Shown one piece after another: positions 14,101-24,700 of a stretch of 64,000 nt of DNA (its first letter is position 1; each line of letters opens with the position of its first letter). Source of the stretch: Campylorhamphus procurvoides (Eukaryota; Chordata; Aves; Passeriformes; Dendrocolaptidae); contig WBMV01000267.1 in the NCBI GenBank assembly GCA_013396655.1, forward strand, positions 1,966,333 to 2,030,332, given 5' to 3'. The notes below the pieces were generated by a model. It did no database searches, was not told the DNA's origin, and saw only the letters and a program-made list of their open reading frames with translations. The position numbers and the translations under genes were made by a program.

Positions 14101-17100
14101 CAATCAAACCAGTTCGCTGTGAGCTTTTGGCAGCTCAAAGCTTTGTTTAGCACTGAACAATTTTACTAAAAGCAGCAGGCCAAATTTTTGTATTACTGTC
14201 TCCTTATGTTCTACACTCATACTCCCAGCGTACTGACACATTCTATTCACTGATAGAATAAACACCTAGAATACAAGTTATTTAGAAAGATGTGCCCCTC
14301 GCTGAGCTAAAGTATAATTAAGCAGACAGAGCATATCTGCACTGTAATTAAGTCCTCAAAATGTTACATAAGCTTAGGCCAAAATAATGTTTCAGGCTAA
14401 TCAAAACTGTATTGTTTCACAAAAACTATGTATTGCAGAAATAAACCTAGGCCTCTAATGTGTCACAAGTAAAAAGATTTTCCATCCACCCAGAGTTTCT
14501 ACAGTAACGAAAAAAGGTTAATTTTCTTTATGCACCTATCTTGAAAAATGCTACATAATGCATAAGATGAATTTAGAAAGTCTCATTGTAACAGTAATTT
14601 TTTTTAATCAGTGATCAAAATGTCTGTTATCACTATGGAACGAAAAATCAAAGTGACTACAGTCAGGGGCGTATACAGGAAATCTCTTAAATTAATTGTT
14701 TACTTCATTCACAGGTAAGCTGAAACCCCCAAAGACTGAACACTTGCTTGTTTTAACTAAGTACATTTTCATGTAAGCATTACAGCATTAGCTTCAGAGA
14801 ACTAAGATGTTCATGATGTACTGAATATCTATCAAGCCACAGAATATAATGGTAAAATTCCATAAAGTAGTTAAACATAACCTATATGGTATTAACACTG
14901 AAGAATGGACAAGCAAGCATAAGAAAATATGTGAATTTTAATTTTTCACAACCCATTGTTGCATACAGCTTAGTTACAGTCTACACCTTTCTAAACACAG
15001 GAAGACAAGCAAGAGATTCATCTTGACCTTTATGCTGTATTTCTTTCCCTTTATTTCAAACCAGTCTTATATGAAAACAATAAAATAAGCTTACTGTACT
15101 TATATAACTCTAAGAAATCAAAGTAAAACTTCTGCTCCTCGTTCCCCCCCATCCACTTTTAAACTCCAAGGTAAACAAACACTGACATTTCTCAATTCCT
15201 TTCACTCACACGATGTTATTGCCCTCTCACTTTGGAAGAGTTTACAAGTCCACTTGTAAAAGAGGCCATTTGCCCTTTACCCCCTGCATGTTTTAGGGCG
15301 CACAGTAATGTTAGAGCTTGTGACATGAACTGCATCTGTTCATCTGACAGAAAACTAGCATCTCTCCAGCTTTAAACTCGACCAGTTCCTTGGTGTGACA
15401 GACTGCAGCCACACAAACAGTGGAGCAGGAAGGAGACACAACACAAGCCAGTTGCCACCTTCAGCAGCACTATTGATTTGCTTTGGATTAAAACCAAGTG
15501 CATAACCAAGGATCACACACTATTTAACCTGTTGTCCAATTTAACTAACACATACCTAATGGAAAGAATCAATTTCTGAGGTCCTAGTCTTTGCTGTCCT
15601 CCATTGCCCACTTCTTTCTCAGTAATCAAAACCCCCATCTAACCTCCACACAGACTTGTCAGTCTCTCTATTCTAACCCTAAAGTGCTCATCAAGTCCCT
15701 TCTACAGTGGAGGAGGATGACTCTGAACACTATCAAAACAAAGTCTTTTTTTAGTCTCCTATCTATCCTTTAGCAATCAAGGCACTGATTTACAAGAAAC
15801 ACCGGAACACCTAACACATGCCATGAGGTCTGACGCATTCATAGCTTTTACAAGCCTTTACCTGGACACCACTAGTGTAGATAAGCATACAGAATGTGAT
15901 TTCCTCCATCAAAGCAAACTCTGGCAATAGCTAGCGGAAAGATGTCTCCTGTATCCTCACAATTTACCCTTCATATCTGCTCACAAAACCCCTATTTGTG
16001 CTAAAAATTCAAAACTGCCTATACTATTTTAAGTTCCTACAGAGCTCTCACCCAGGCATGTTGCATCCCCAGTATTCTCAGGGCTAAAGTTCAGACAACC
16101 TATTTATGCCACAACCCACCACTTCACAAGCCTTTTCCTTCAAGAGCCCAGAAGAAACTTGTTTGCCTTGCACTGGGCAAATAACATTATCACAAGGCCT
16201 CACGGTAGAAAGAATGTGGTGGAAGAACAGTCACTGTCACACACAGGGAAGCAAAGTACATCAACACATAGTGTGAGCTAACCAGAGACCCTGCCTGAAT
16301 ATGGGTTTGCATTAATAAGCCTGGACTCAAGTTTTGACTCAGGTTTGTCTTTAAATGGAAATTTAAATACATATTCCCACTTCACTGTTCAACTGGCAGC
16401 TGAAAAAAAAAATTAATTTGTGGTTTGAGAATGCTTGAAACACAACTCAAAACAACCGGGAATCCTACATAGAGTTTTTCGGTCACTTTACAGAGCACAG
16501 AAATAATTCCAAGCTCTTAATTGTCTAAGATTGCAACATTGGGTCAGTAAGACTCCCATCAGCTCCAACCAGCATCTTGTCAAACATGAACGTCAAGATC
16601 TGATGCAACATATTCTGCCATTTTTGTCATCTAAAACTTAAATATCTTAAGTATTTTTCTCAGCCTGTTGGCAAAAAAGATAAAGCACAGGGCATGACTA
16701 GAAACATCTAGAAAGAAAGGATCAGGCAGGATGGAAAATGTCTGGGAACAAAGGGAGATTAATAATGGTTGTACAGGAAGAATACACAAATAGGACTTTG
16801 GGAAGGAGTGAAAAAGGACTAACACACAACATGATGGCTCCAAGATGACTTCTGGCAAAGAATTCCTGTTCACTTGCTTTATGTTATGCCTAAATGAATA
16901 TATGGGACTATACTTTTAGACAACTGCATCAACCGGTGGATAAATAAACCAAATTAAGTTTTAATCTTTCAGGATCATAGAGAGGGTGATATTTAATAGG
17001 TATCTTTAATACTATAGAGCATTTTCATTAAACTAAAAGCACTGGATTAATATTTACACACTACAAAACCAGGATGGATCAAGTATCACTACTGTATGTG

Positions 17101-20100
17101 GTTTGCATTTTAATCATGAAAAAGAGTAGGAGAGGCCAAGAGAAATATTAGATTGAAATACACTATACTACATCACAGAATAATCAGGAAGACTAAGTGC
17201 AGGCCAGTAAGATGCACAGTAGCCTGTCTGTTCTGAACACAGGGAAAGGTAAGTGCCATGTGCCCTCTTACTCCTTTGCACCAATGCTCTACAATTCCCA
17301 CTTCCATGGGTAGATGATTCCTGGTTCACATAAGCCAGCAAGAATAAACAGTTTTGACTTTCACTCTCTTGCAGCTACTGTAATGAAAGGACAGGCCCCT
17401 GCTGGGATAGGGAGCTTCCTCCCAGGATAATGCAGAGAGCACAGAAACACAGTCCTCATTCCAAACTTGGTTGTAACATCACAGTCTAACCGTGAACAAA
17501 TAAATTAAAACATTGGCACAAAACGAAAAAACTTGCACTTGCTATTGTGAATCATGGTAACAAGAATATAATATACAAAATAAACAGAAGTAACTGTTCT
17601 GCCAAATTCACAACTGAAACTCTGGTCAGCACTATACAGAGCTTCAGGCATCATTTCAAATAAGCACGATTATCTAGAAAAAAAAATTAGCAGCTGAAAA
17701 GCTGGGAGGCTGAGAGATTCAAGAGTTCCCAAGTTTTGCCCAGGGAATTACATGGGAAAGGGTATTTTTGATAACTGCCTGCAAAACACAACTTAAAATG
17801 AAAATGAGAGCCAATTATTCTTACTAGTCAGCAGGAACAAACATGCAGTAATGAGGCTCACAGCATGATAAAAAAACCCTAGGTTTATTACCTATCCCAC
17901 AGGAGTATTATGAGGATTAAGTCACTTATAGCTATATAATATTTGGAGTGTTGAATGAAAACATTATGAAAATTTAAAGATATTACATATGAGAAAAAAC
18001 AACACTTAAGTGAAGGACTGAGCTTTCAAGAGAGCTCATTGAAGATTCACTTGTCTAGACTGAAGCTTTCACAGAGATTTAGAAAGGACCAGCAGCAATT
18101 CTAAACCAAATACCATCACAGTTTCCTTGATTCCCACATAACTTTTCACTCAAATGTCTTCTCACAAATTGTTTCCATGTTATTCTAAGCCTTGGTGAAA
18201 ATGCTATTATAAAGAAAACAAATCAAACAACAAAAAGCTTGAAGATAAGTGACTGACTTCAATCTACTATCTAGAGAGGGGAACATCTTTTAACATTTAA
18301 CATATTCTGTACCCACTGTCTAGATTCCCAAAGCTCTACAAAGCTGATGCAATATGTTTTCCAATACAATTAAACTTCCAAATGCCAGCTCAGTGCTTCT
18401 TGCACATGATCAATACAGGCATGACATGGAAAACACATATATGACTTTCCAAAGAGACTCATTAAGTACTCTCACAGTTAAGTTTAATCACTTTCAGATA
18501 CGGGAGGGATTTCTAAACAACAAAATTCATTTTCAACCAGCTACAGGTACCCTGTCCTGGTGTACTTCTGCCAGCAGGAAGACACACATCCAGCAGAGGC
18601 TGCTGCACAGCACATCCACACTGAACACAAACAGATCTGTTTTCTGAGTATCGTGTCCAAGATACTCAATGCCAGTTAAAATATCAAAAATCTTAACAAA
18701 TATCAAAAACCTCCACAAATACAATCCTTTTAGCAAACTCGCCACAAATGAGTGTCTGATAAGACAACATCCCTTTCTGTCAGCATTTTGTTACATCAGC
18801 TATTTTCTCCATCTATAGAAGGAAGACTAATGATAATAACAGGCCTACTAGCAATGTTAAGGGTTTCTGCCTCATGACTTTTCAATTTTTAACCTCTTAC
18901 CCCCAGTTTAAGGAAAAAAAGAAAATCACAAGTTCTTGAAATAACTAAGAGGCTACAGGTAGATCTTAATCAAGCATGATCTGTTTACAATGAAAAATCA
19001 AATTTATGATTGAATTCAGGAACTCTACCAAGCTGAAAAATCCCCAAATATTTTATTACAGAATTAACAAGAGTTTTGCATTTAGAATATTTTTATCACT
19101 TAAAGGATGCACTAAAAGGCACAGCAACTGACTTGCTTTTCTCTACATACACCTTATTTCCATGGCTAATAACAGCACAGATCCAGTAAAGCTGCTGACT
19201 ACCATCTTCCTCAAAGTTGGTTCAAAAGGTTTTTACCCACCCAGGGAAGACTCTTGCAGCATTTCAACAAATTATTTCAGTTTGCTTGAATTCTGCTCCC
19301 TCAAAGAATTGGCATGAGTGTTATTTATGAAGGTCCCTAAGCTTTTTGAAGCTCTTTTCAATCTAAAGCCACCACCAGTTTGCTAGCCTTCTCTAAACAC
19401 TGCAATACTTTTTTTTCCAGGTTACTTGGATTTTCACACTTACTCCAGAACAATTTTGCAAACTCACGGAGTTCACATGAGCTCCCATCCCCCTTTCTGA
19501 CCTTGGTTATTTAGTTTGTCCAAAACACAGTCTCATTTGTCAAATACAAGAATGACAGCTCATGCACTGGACATGAACATCACGTTTTAAAAATTAGCAT
19601 AAACTTGCTGAACAGGAGGTGGTGTGTTTTTTTTTAAGTGACACCAGTGTAACACAGTGAACAATCATACAGATGCACGTGGCAAGACCGGCACCAACAA
19701 ACACTAAATTATTGCTTAGAGGGGATGCTTGCCACTTTCAGCTTAGAAGTGCACAAAAGCTGAGCATACAATAATCCAAATTACACACCACACCCTGCCT
19801 AGTATATATGTGTATTAAGCCTAAGCAGCAGCTGTGTCCTAGCCAAAAGGGAGGCTGGTGCAAGGACAGCTGAGGAGACCCTGCACAGGGTGAGGACTAG
19901 CTACACACTCCTTTCCATGACTGATACCAGGAGCCAATACCTTACACAACGGAAGCAGGAGAGGAATTCCTCGAATCTGGCTGAAGAAACTTAAGATTTT
20001 CAATCATTCTCCAGCTACTGCCCCAAACATCAGTAGTTGCCTATTGGTAATAAGCTAGGTACAGTCCAGGGCCAAAAAAATAAGGTTGAAGAGCCAGGTC

Positions 20101-21125
20101 AGACTCCAGGCAGCCAGTTTATTAGCTGGGGTGGGACTGTAAAGGAAAGCATCAGCCGGTCCCAGAAAGGTAGGGAGAGGCAAACCAAAAGCATAGCAAT
20201 TTTTTTCAAGAAAGCCCTGACTCCAAGAGGGTGGGGAAGAGCACGGTTCAGTGCAGACCCCAGATCCTCCACTCCCAAAGTTTCAGCACTTGCTGCTGTC
20301 CTTCCTAAAGCCGAGATGTTCAACTTGTAACACCTCCACAGCTGCCAGCACTGAGGAAGGATTGAAGGAAGCCGAACACACACGACTGCTCCTACACCAT
20401 CCTGTCCTTCTGTCCTAGCCCTGCAACAACCCCTGCCTCAGGACAACCCTCTTCCCCAAAAGGCACCCCAAACTGCCCCAAACCACAGCCGTGTGGGGGG
20501 CACACGACGCCTTTCAGCTCCCGAACTGCTTCCAAAGGGCTGCTGCCAGCCAGGGAGTCCCCGAAGAGCAGGAAGAGGAGGAGCAGCACCAAAGCTCCCA
20601 CTCCGCTCTCTCCCTTACCCGGGGAGCCTCAGCGCTTTCCCTCACAGCGACCCGAGTGCCCCGGGCTGGCAGAGCCTCCCCCCGGCCCCAGGAGGGTGGG
20701 GATGGCTGTGTGGGAGCAGCCCCAGCCCCCAGCGCTGCCCGTGAGGGGCTGAGGGGGAGCCGCGGCTGCCCCGCCCGCTGGGCACACAACAGGGCCGGGG
20801 CAACCGGAGCTGCCGCTGCTGCCCCTTCTCCCCTCCCTTCTTGTCATCTCCGACCTCTTTCCCCCTCATACGCACACACACACCCGCTCCGCTGCGGCTC
20901 CCGCCCGGCTCTCACCTCATCCACCGCCCTCCGGGGCAGGTGCAGCATCCCCAGGAGCAGCTTGAGCTTCACGGCCGAGGAGAGGCCGTGGAAGCAGAGG
21001 CGGATGTTGTCGATGACCGAGGCCGTGAGCAGCGAGGCGATGCTCGGCGGCGCCCACAGCTCGTCCGTGGAGCCGAGCTTGTTGTGCAGCCACAGCCCGG
21101 TGTCGCTCTCCCGCATCGACGCCAT
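1970..21125 (-). CDS. NELFA: NELFA, negative elongation factor complex subunit A (11 coding exons)
   Basis: NELF-A is a nuclear subunit of the four-part NELF complex, which with DSIF holds RNA polymerase II paused just after promoter escape. Joined exons on the minus strand are 21125-20916, 13890-13719, 12561-12400, 11496-11407, 9639-9509, 9322-9253, 8406-8318, 7232-7121, 4917-4661, 3581-3482 and 2154-1970. They total 1578 nt, giving 525 residues plus TAA; human NELF-A is about 528. The N-terminus (MASMRESDTGLWLHNKLG) and C-terminus (FKKYKPITNVS) match the vertebrate protein as I know it. Residues 1-180 form the folded part that contacts NELF-C, reaching into the region reported to resemble delta antigen. 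A basic KRRRK cluster lies near residue 275. Residues 309-431 are a Pro/Ser/Thr/Gln-rich flexible linker. All introns read GT-AG and all phases join without a shift. The ATG at 21125 has A at -3 and G at +4. Confidence 0.97.
3482..3581 (-). CDS. NELFA: NELFA coding exon 10
   Basis: Encodes residues 432-464 plus one base: REQMYAAQEMFKTANKV, then TRPEKALILGFMAGSR. Acceptor CTTGCAG, donor GTACTG. Confidence 0.95.
4661..4917 (-). CDS. NELFA: NELFA coding exon 9
   Basis: Encodes residues 346-431, the Pro/Thr/Gln-rich linker: PAQFKQRTPMYNS, TPTSPLTPTTPP, a QTQQQPPP run and the closing KKNLSLT. Largest internal exon. Acceptor TTTGCAG, donor GTAAGT. Confidence 0.96.
7121..7232 (-). CDS. NELFA: NELFA coding exon 8
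   Basis: Encodes residues 309-345 plus one base: KLGSLNNEPALPSTSYLP and then a Ser/Pro-rich run ending SSETQP. Start of the flexible linker. Acceptor TTTGTAG, donor GTAACA. Confidence 0.94.
8243..8315. repeat. GTTT-rich low-complexity tract
   Basis: A run of G/T-rich sequence with repeated GTTTGG and GGTTTT words at the start of NELFA intron 7, on the strand opposite the gene. Simple sequence, no gene. Confidence 0.6.
8318..8406 (-). CDS. NELFA: NELFA coding exon 7
   Basis: Encodes residues 279-308, an acidic linker rich in Glu and Val (TEVVEKQAKEETVVEN) ending YAAGLVSTQ on a codon boundary. Acceptor CAATAG, donor GTAAAA, which runs straight into an A-rich intron start (T-rich on the plus strand). 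Confidence 0.94.
9253..9322 (-). CDS. NELFA: NELFA coding exon 6
   Basis: Short 70-nt exon for residues 256-278 plus one base: LLDISELDMVGAGREA followed by the basic KRRRKTL cluster, a plausible nuclear localisation signal. Acceptor TTTTAG, donor GTTGGT. Confidence 0.95.
9509..9639 (-). CDS. NELFA: NELFA coding exon 5
   Basis: Encodes residues 212-255, starting in the split threonine of the TTTPLKGIPKQAPF segment, through SVFSPSGNRTPIPPSRTP, and ending LRKERGVK on a codon boundary. Acceptor CCTAAG, donor GTGGGT. Confidence 0.95.
11407..11496 (-). CDS. NELFA: NELFA coding exon 4
   Basis: Encodes residues 182-211 plus one base: the split serine, then TETAQQLKKTAGVPFHAKG and RGLVKKIDTT. Acceptor TTTTTAG, donor GTATGG. 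Exactly 90 nt. Confidence 0.94.
12400..12561 (-). CDS. NELFA: NELFA coding exon 3
   Basis: Encodes residues 128-181 plus one base. It reads V-S-E-C-E-T-S-A-M-L-P-L-E and continues through PLTPPVKHFQLKRKPKSATL to AELLQK. Acceptor ATGCAG, donor GTAAGT. No 60-codon open frame covers this exon; it was found by matching the family. Confidence 0.95.
13719..13890 (-). CDS. NELFA: NELFA coding exon 2
   Basis: Encodes residues 71-127 plus one base, starting MKGALTEIIQ and including the PWVLMVADILKSF helix and LGELREK. Acceptor TTAG is just above 13890 and the donor is GTAAG at 13718. Phase 1 junction with exon 3. Confidence 0.96.
13891..20915 (-). other. NELFA intron 1
   Basis: A 7-kb first intron. 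It is AT-rich until about 20.0 kb and then rises in GC toward the CpG island. I see no recognisable repeat tail, RNA gene or conserved open frame. First introns of pausing-factor genes often carry enhancers, but no specific motif supports this here. Confidence 0.75.
20916..21125 (-). CDS. NELFA: NELFA coding exon 1
   Basis: Encodes residues 1-70, from MASMRESD to LPRRAVDE, and ends on a codon boundary before the donor GTGAG. GC-rich and inside the CpG island. It is the most conserved stretch of the protein and almost identical to the human N-terminus. Confidence 0.96.
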
Positions 21126-21425
21126 CTTGGGAGCGGGGCGAAAAAAGAGGGGATTCTCGACGGGCATTTTATGAAGGCACCTAAAGGGAGGAAGGGAGGG
21201 GGTGAGGACCCCTGCAGGTCGCCGTCTTGTTCGTAAGCCAAAATGGCGGCACCCAATGAGGTTGCGCTACGGAAGGCGGAGGCTCTGCCGTAAGCTAAAA
21301 TGGCGGCGCCCAGGGGGCGGAAAACAGCGAGGTTCCTCTCAACCCGCGGTCAGATGCAAAATGGCGGCCGCCACAGCTTCTCTGCCGTATTGCAAGATGG
21401 CGCCGCCTCGCCGCAGAAATGCTCC
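21126..21425 (-). promoter_or_regulatory. NELFA: NELFA core promoter with repeated YY1-like sites
   Basis: The motif AAAATGGCGGC occurs at 21240-21250, 21297-21307 and 21358-21368, with a variant AAGATGGCGCC at 21394-21404, all in the same orientation. AAnATGGCGGC is the standard YY1 core, typical of housekeeping promoters without a TATA box. The NELFA start codon itself reads AAGATGGCG on the minus strand, a fifth site facing the other way. No TATA box is visible. Transcription start is probably within this interval. Confidence 0.7.
21235..21410. repeat. Imperfect tandem repeat unit carrying the YY1 motif
   Basis: The segment around each motif is also similar. CGTAAGCC/T + AAAATGGCGGC + A/GCCCA occurs at about 21232 and again at about 21290. 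CTGCCGTA, with a degenerate middle and ATGGCGCCGCC, follows near 21383. ATG-to-ATG spacings are 58, 61 and 36 bases, so the array looks like local duplication of a promoter unit. Confidence 0.55.
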
Positions 21426-21760
21426 TAGTTCAGCCAGCCCCTTATTGTCCCTCACAGCTTGCCCTGACTCCTCTGGGCCGCTCCCGGGGCAGAAAGGGCC
21501 GGGAACCGAGAGCCACGGCGGGGCTCGGAGGTAGAGCTGCCTCCCCGGAGCTGGGCTGGGCACTGCGCTTCCCGGCAGGGCGCTTGGCGGAGCACCACGT
21601 CTCCTTCCCTCACAGCCCCCATGGCTCTCCCAGCCCCGCCCGGCGCTCATTAGCGCTAATGTGGCCTTTAAAGTGCCTCAAGCCGCGGCCCTGAGGCGCT
21701 GTCGGCGCTGCTTGGGCCGGGCGGGGAGGATTTGGCAGAAATTGAGCGTCCCCCTCACGA

Positions 21761-24700
21761 TTTCGTGCCGAGGTTTGTGTGCTGGGTGTTTCGGCGGTGC
21801 AGGGGCTGCCTCGGTGTCCGCAGCACTGAGGGAAGGCGCTCACAAACTGGGATCGGTGTGCAACACCCTCGTATTCCCCAGCCGTTCGGCTCATTGTTAT
21901 TTAAATATGAAAATGGATTGGCCGAATCCCGGAAGACTCGGAGTGTTTCAAGTGCAGCGTAAACGGTTCATTCTGGTTGAAATTTCTAGTTGAAATTAAA
22001 ATACAGGAATTGTAGGAGCGCGTACCCGATTCACCACCTCTCTCCATAAGTTTTTGAATGAGAACATTTCCTTCAGAGCGTTCTTCGCTTGAAGGATGTT
22101 GCTTACAGACTGATTTCGCTATGAGACCAGGGTAGTTGTTGCCGAGGTGTTTTATTTTTGCTCAGTATGGAATTTCAGGGTGGTTAAGGTTGAGAATGAT
22201 CGAGTCCAGCCACGAACCCACCACTAACCCATGTCCGTGAGTGCCGCATCAACACGTTTTTTGGCGATTCCACCACTTCCCAGTGAAGAAATTTTTCCTA
22301 ATATCAAATCCAGATATGGCACTGCAGGGGGGGGCCGGTATATTCTATTGTTGTCATGACTTTCAGTAATACCCAAAATGCTGAGTCTCTGCAGCTCGTA
22401 GGTGCTGTGACTTCTGGCAGTGTGGAAGTGTTTTAAAGCGAACTATTAACTATGTGAATAAATTACCTATTAGTACACTGGGAATTTTTTCCACAGCTAG
22501 TCATGCGTTTTGTTGGTACTATGAGTGTATACAGAAAACAAATCTGATTTAAAACCAATCTATTGTATGCAGCGAGCTGACATTTTAGAGCAGCAAAATC
22601 GAAGTTGAGACAGTTTGTGTAGCACATAAATATCCAGAATTTCAGTTGATCTCTATCTTAGTATGCTAGTTCAGTACACAGCTGTGGGGGAATTATTTAT
22701 GCACGAGTAACTATTTGTCTGTTGTTTTGCACAGAAAAAAACACTGTAACTAAGAGACTGGGGTAAATGATTAAATTGAAAACAGAATAGGAAATGAATT
22801 AAACAAAATGATTAAAAAATAGCTGTAAAGGAACTGTATTAGTTTAGACATATAATTAACATGTAATTATCACTAATAACCTTTACCCTGTATTAATTAT
22901 ACCTAGCTGTCTAAAGTAGGCACCAATATTGGTAAGGCTTGGGTATGTGCTTAACTGTAGTGCAAAATCTCTTTGAGTTCACTGGAACTATTTGTTTCAT
23001 GGCAGGAGAGTGAGGTTTGGATTACCTGGGATAGAGAGTGTGTTCCTGTGCCTTGCATAGCCCCTTGTAGATTTAGGTCTGATTTTATTTAAGAGTATGA
23101 ACTATGCTGTGAGAAAGCATTCTGAAAACTAAAAAGTGCAAAGTGGCACAATTGTGACCAAAAAAAACCCCAAACTTACCGGTGAGACACAATATTTCAC
23201 CCCTAAATCTGCCTTCTGCTGTCAGCTACTTTTGAAAATGTATAATCCATGAGTGTAAATTACAAAAAAAGATAAAATTACACGAGGAAAACTAGTGATA
23301 TCCTCACCTTCTAATGTGAGGAGAAAAGTAACGAACTCCTTTTAACGGTGAGTTGGGGGAAGTAAATCAGAGAATATATTTGCACAGGTGATTGTCTTCA
23401 AGCAGTAGTTAAAAGAGAGTTAACCTGGTTCGTGAGATGACACAAACTCCTCCAGTTCAGGTGGACTGGAAGTCTTGACAGAGAAGCTTTGTTTCAGTAA
23501 AGTTTGTGTGGGATCAGGTACTGGCTTGCTCAAGCAGTGCCAAACGCTGATGGAAGCCAAGGAGGGGTTATTACACGCTTTCTTTGTTCCTGTGCGTCCT
23601 CGAGGTATCTATTTTTGGACACTGTCAAGTGTTAAAGCACTGTGCTGCATGGCCGTCTGGTCTGAGCTGCTGTGATCACTTCTGTGCTCTTATCTGAAGC
23701 GTGGCTTGCAAAGGGAGCCTACTCTGTGATATGTATCTGGAATAGAAGGCTTTGCATAGTCAGTTTGGCTCCAGTCCTATCACCCGCAAATTTGTCCCTA
23801 TGAGTTGTTAACTGAAGGGGCTTCAGACGCTGTGCAGATTAAGACAAAGTGCCAGCTAGTTGTAAAAGCTTCTGTCCTGACAGTTACTTGTACCTTAACT
23901 TTCTGTTTTAACAGAATAAAGCACCTTGTTTGTTTGTTTGTTCTTGTTTCACTTGTGATTTTCAGAGTAATATGGCAAATATAAAAGTGGTCATTCCTCA
24001 GGGATTCCTGGAGCTGGAAAAGGCATACTTGATTTCTCTGGAATGCTTTATATCCCACAAGATATTCCGTTGCACAGATAACTATTTGCAGATGTTTTCT
24101 CCTCCAAGTTGCAGGTCCCTTTTTCAAAGTTAGTGATGTTGAATGTCAAATTATTGAGAAGTGTTGGAGCTACAAAACAGATGAGGGGAAGAAACCCTAG
24201 ATTCACTTGCTCAGTTTTGGCAACATTCAAATAAAATACAGACCCGCAGACATCGGCTAGGATTCATTTTTTTTAATTCCACTTTATAATAGTTTTAAGA
24301 AAGGTACAGCTTTGTCTCACACCCAAACCAGTGCTCCATGAATTTCCAACCTGCAGTTTTATCTCTTTACCTGTTGAAAGATACACGATATATATGCTGG
24401 GGTGAATTAGTCCTGCACTACTGAGGGCAGAGTGCTGTGTTACCTGTCAGATTCAGGATAATCATGTGTAGTCAGAAGTACATTCCAGGGGTAGAGCCTG
24501 GAGTTATCCTGGTTTGGGGGAGAGCAGCACTGCATCTCAGCTGGGCTCCCACAGCGAGGAGTTGCACACTGATAGGCAGAGTTTTCAAATCAGCGTTGGC
24601 ATTGTGCTCTCAGTGAACAAGAAGCTGCTTTACTGAGTTTTGGGAAGCAGTGAGGCATAGGCAATGAACACAGCGTTGGCATTAGCAGCAGCAATAAGTT

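Larger units (their letters stand above)
20480..21760. promoter_or_regulatory. CpG island over the NELFA 5' end
   Basis: Base composition changes sharply from AT-rich flanks to dense CpG, which covers exon 1 and the upstream promoter. Long open frames on both strands, the longest 227 codons at 20491-21174 on the plus strand, follow from high GC and few stop codons, not from genes. The limits are by eye. Confidence 0.85.

Noticed and set aside
20491..21174. 227-codon plus-strand open frame, the longest in the window
   Set aside because: It runs antisense through NELFA exon 1 and the CpG island. The GC-rich, stop-poor sequence explains its length and the product is low-complexity with no family resemblance.
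21202..21534. Plus-strand Arg/Lys-rich 110-codon frame upstream of NELFA
   Set aside because: Its repeated peptide text is the translation of the YY1 promoter repeats.
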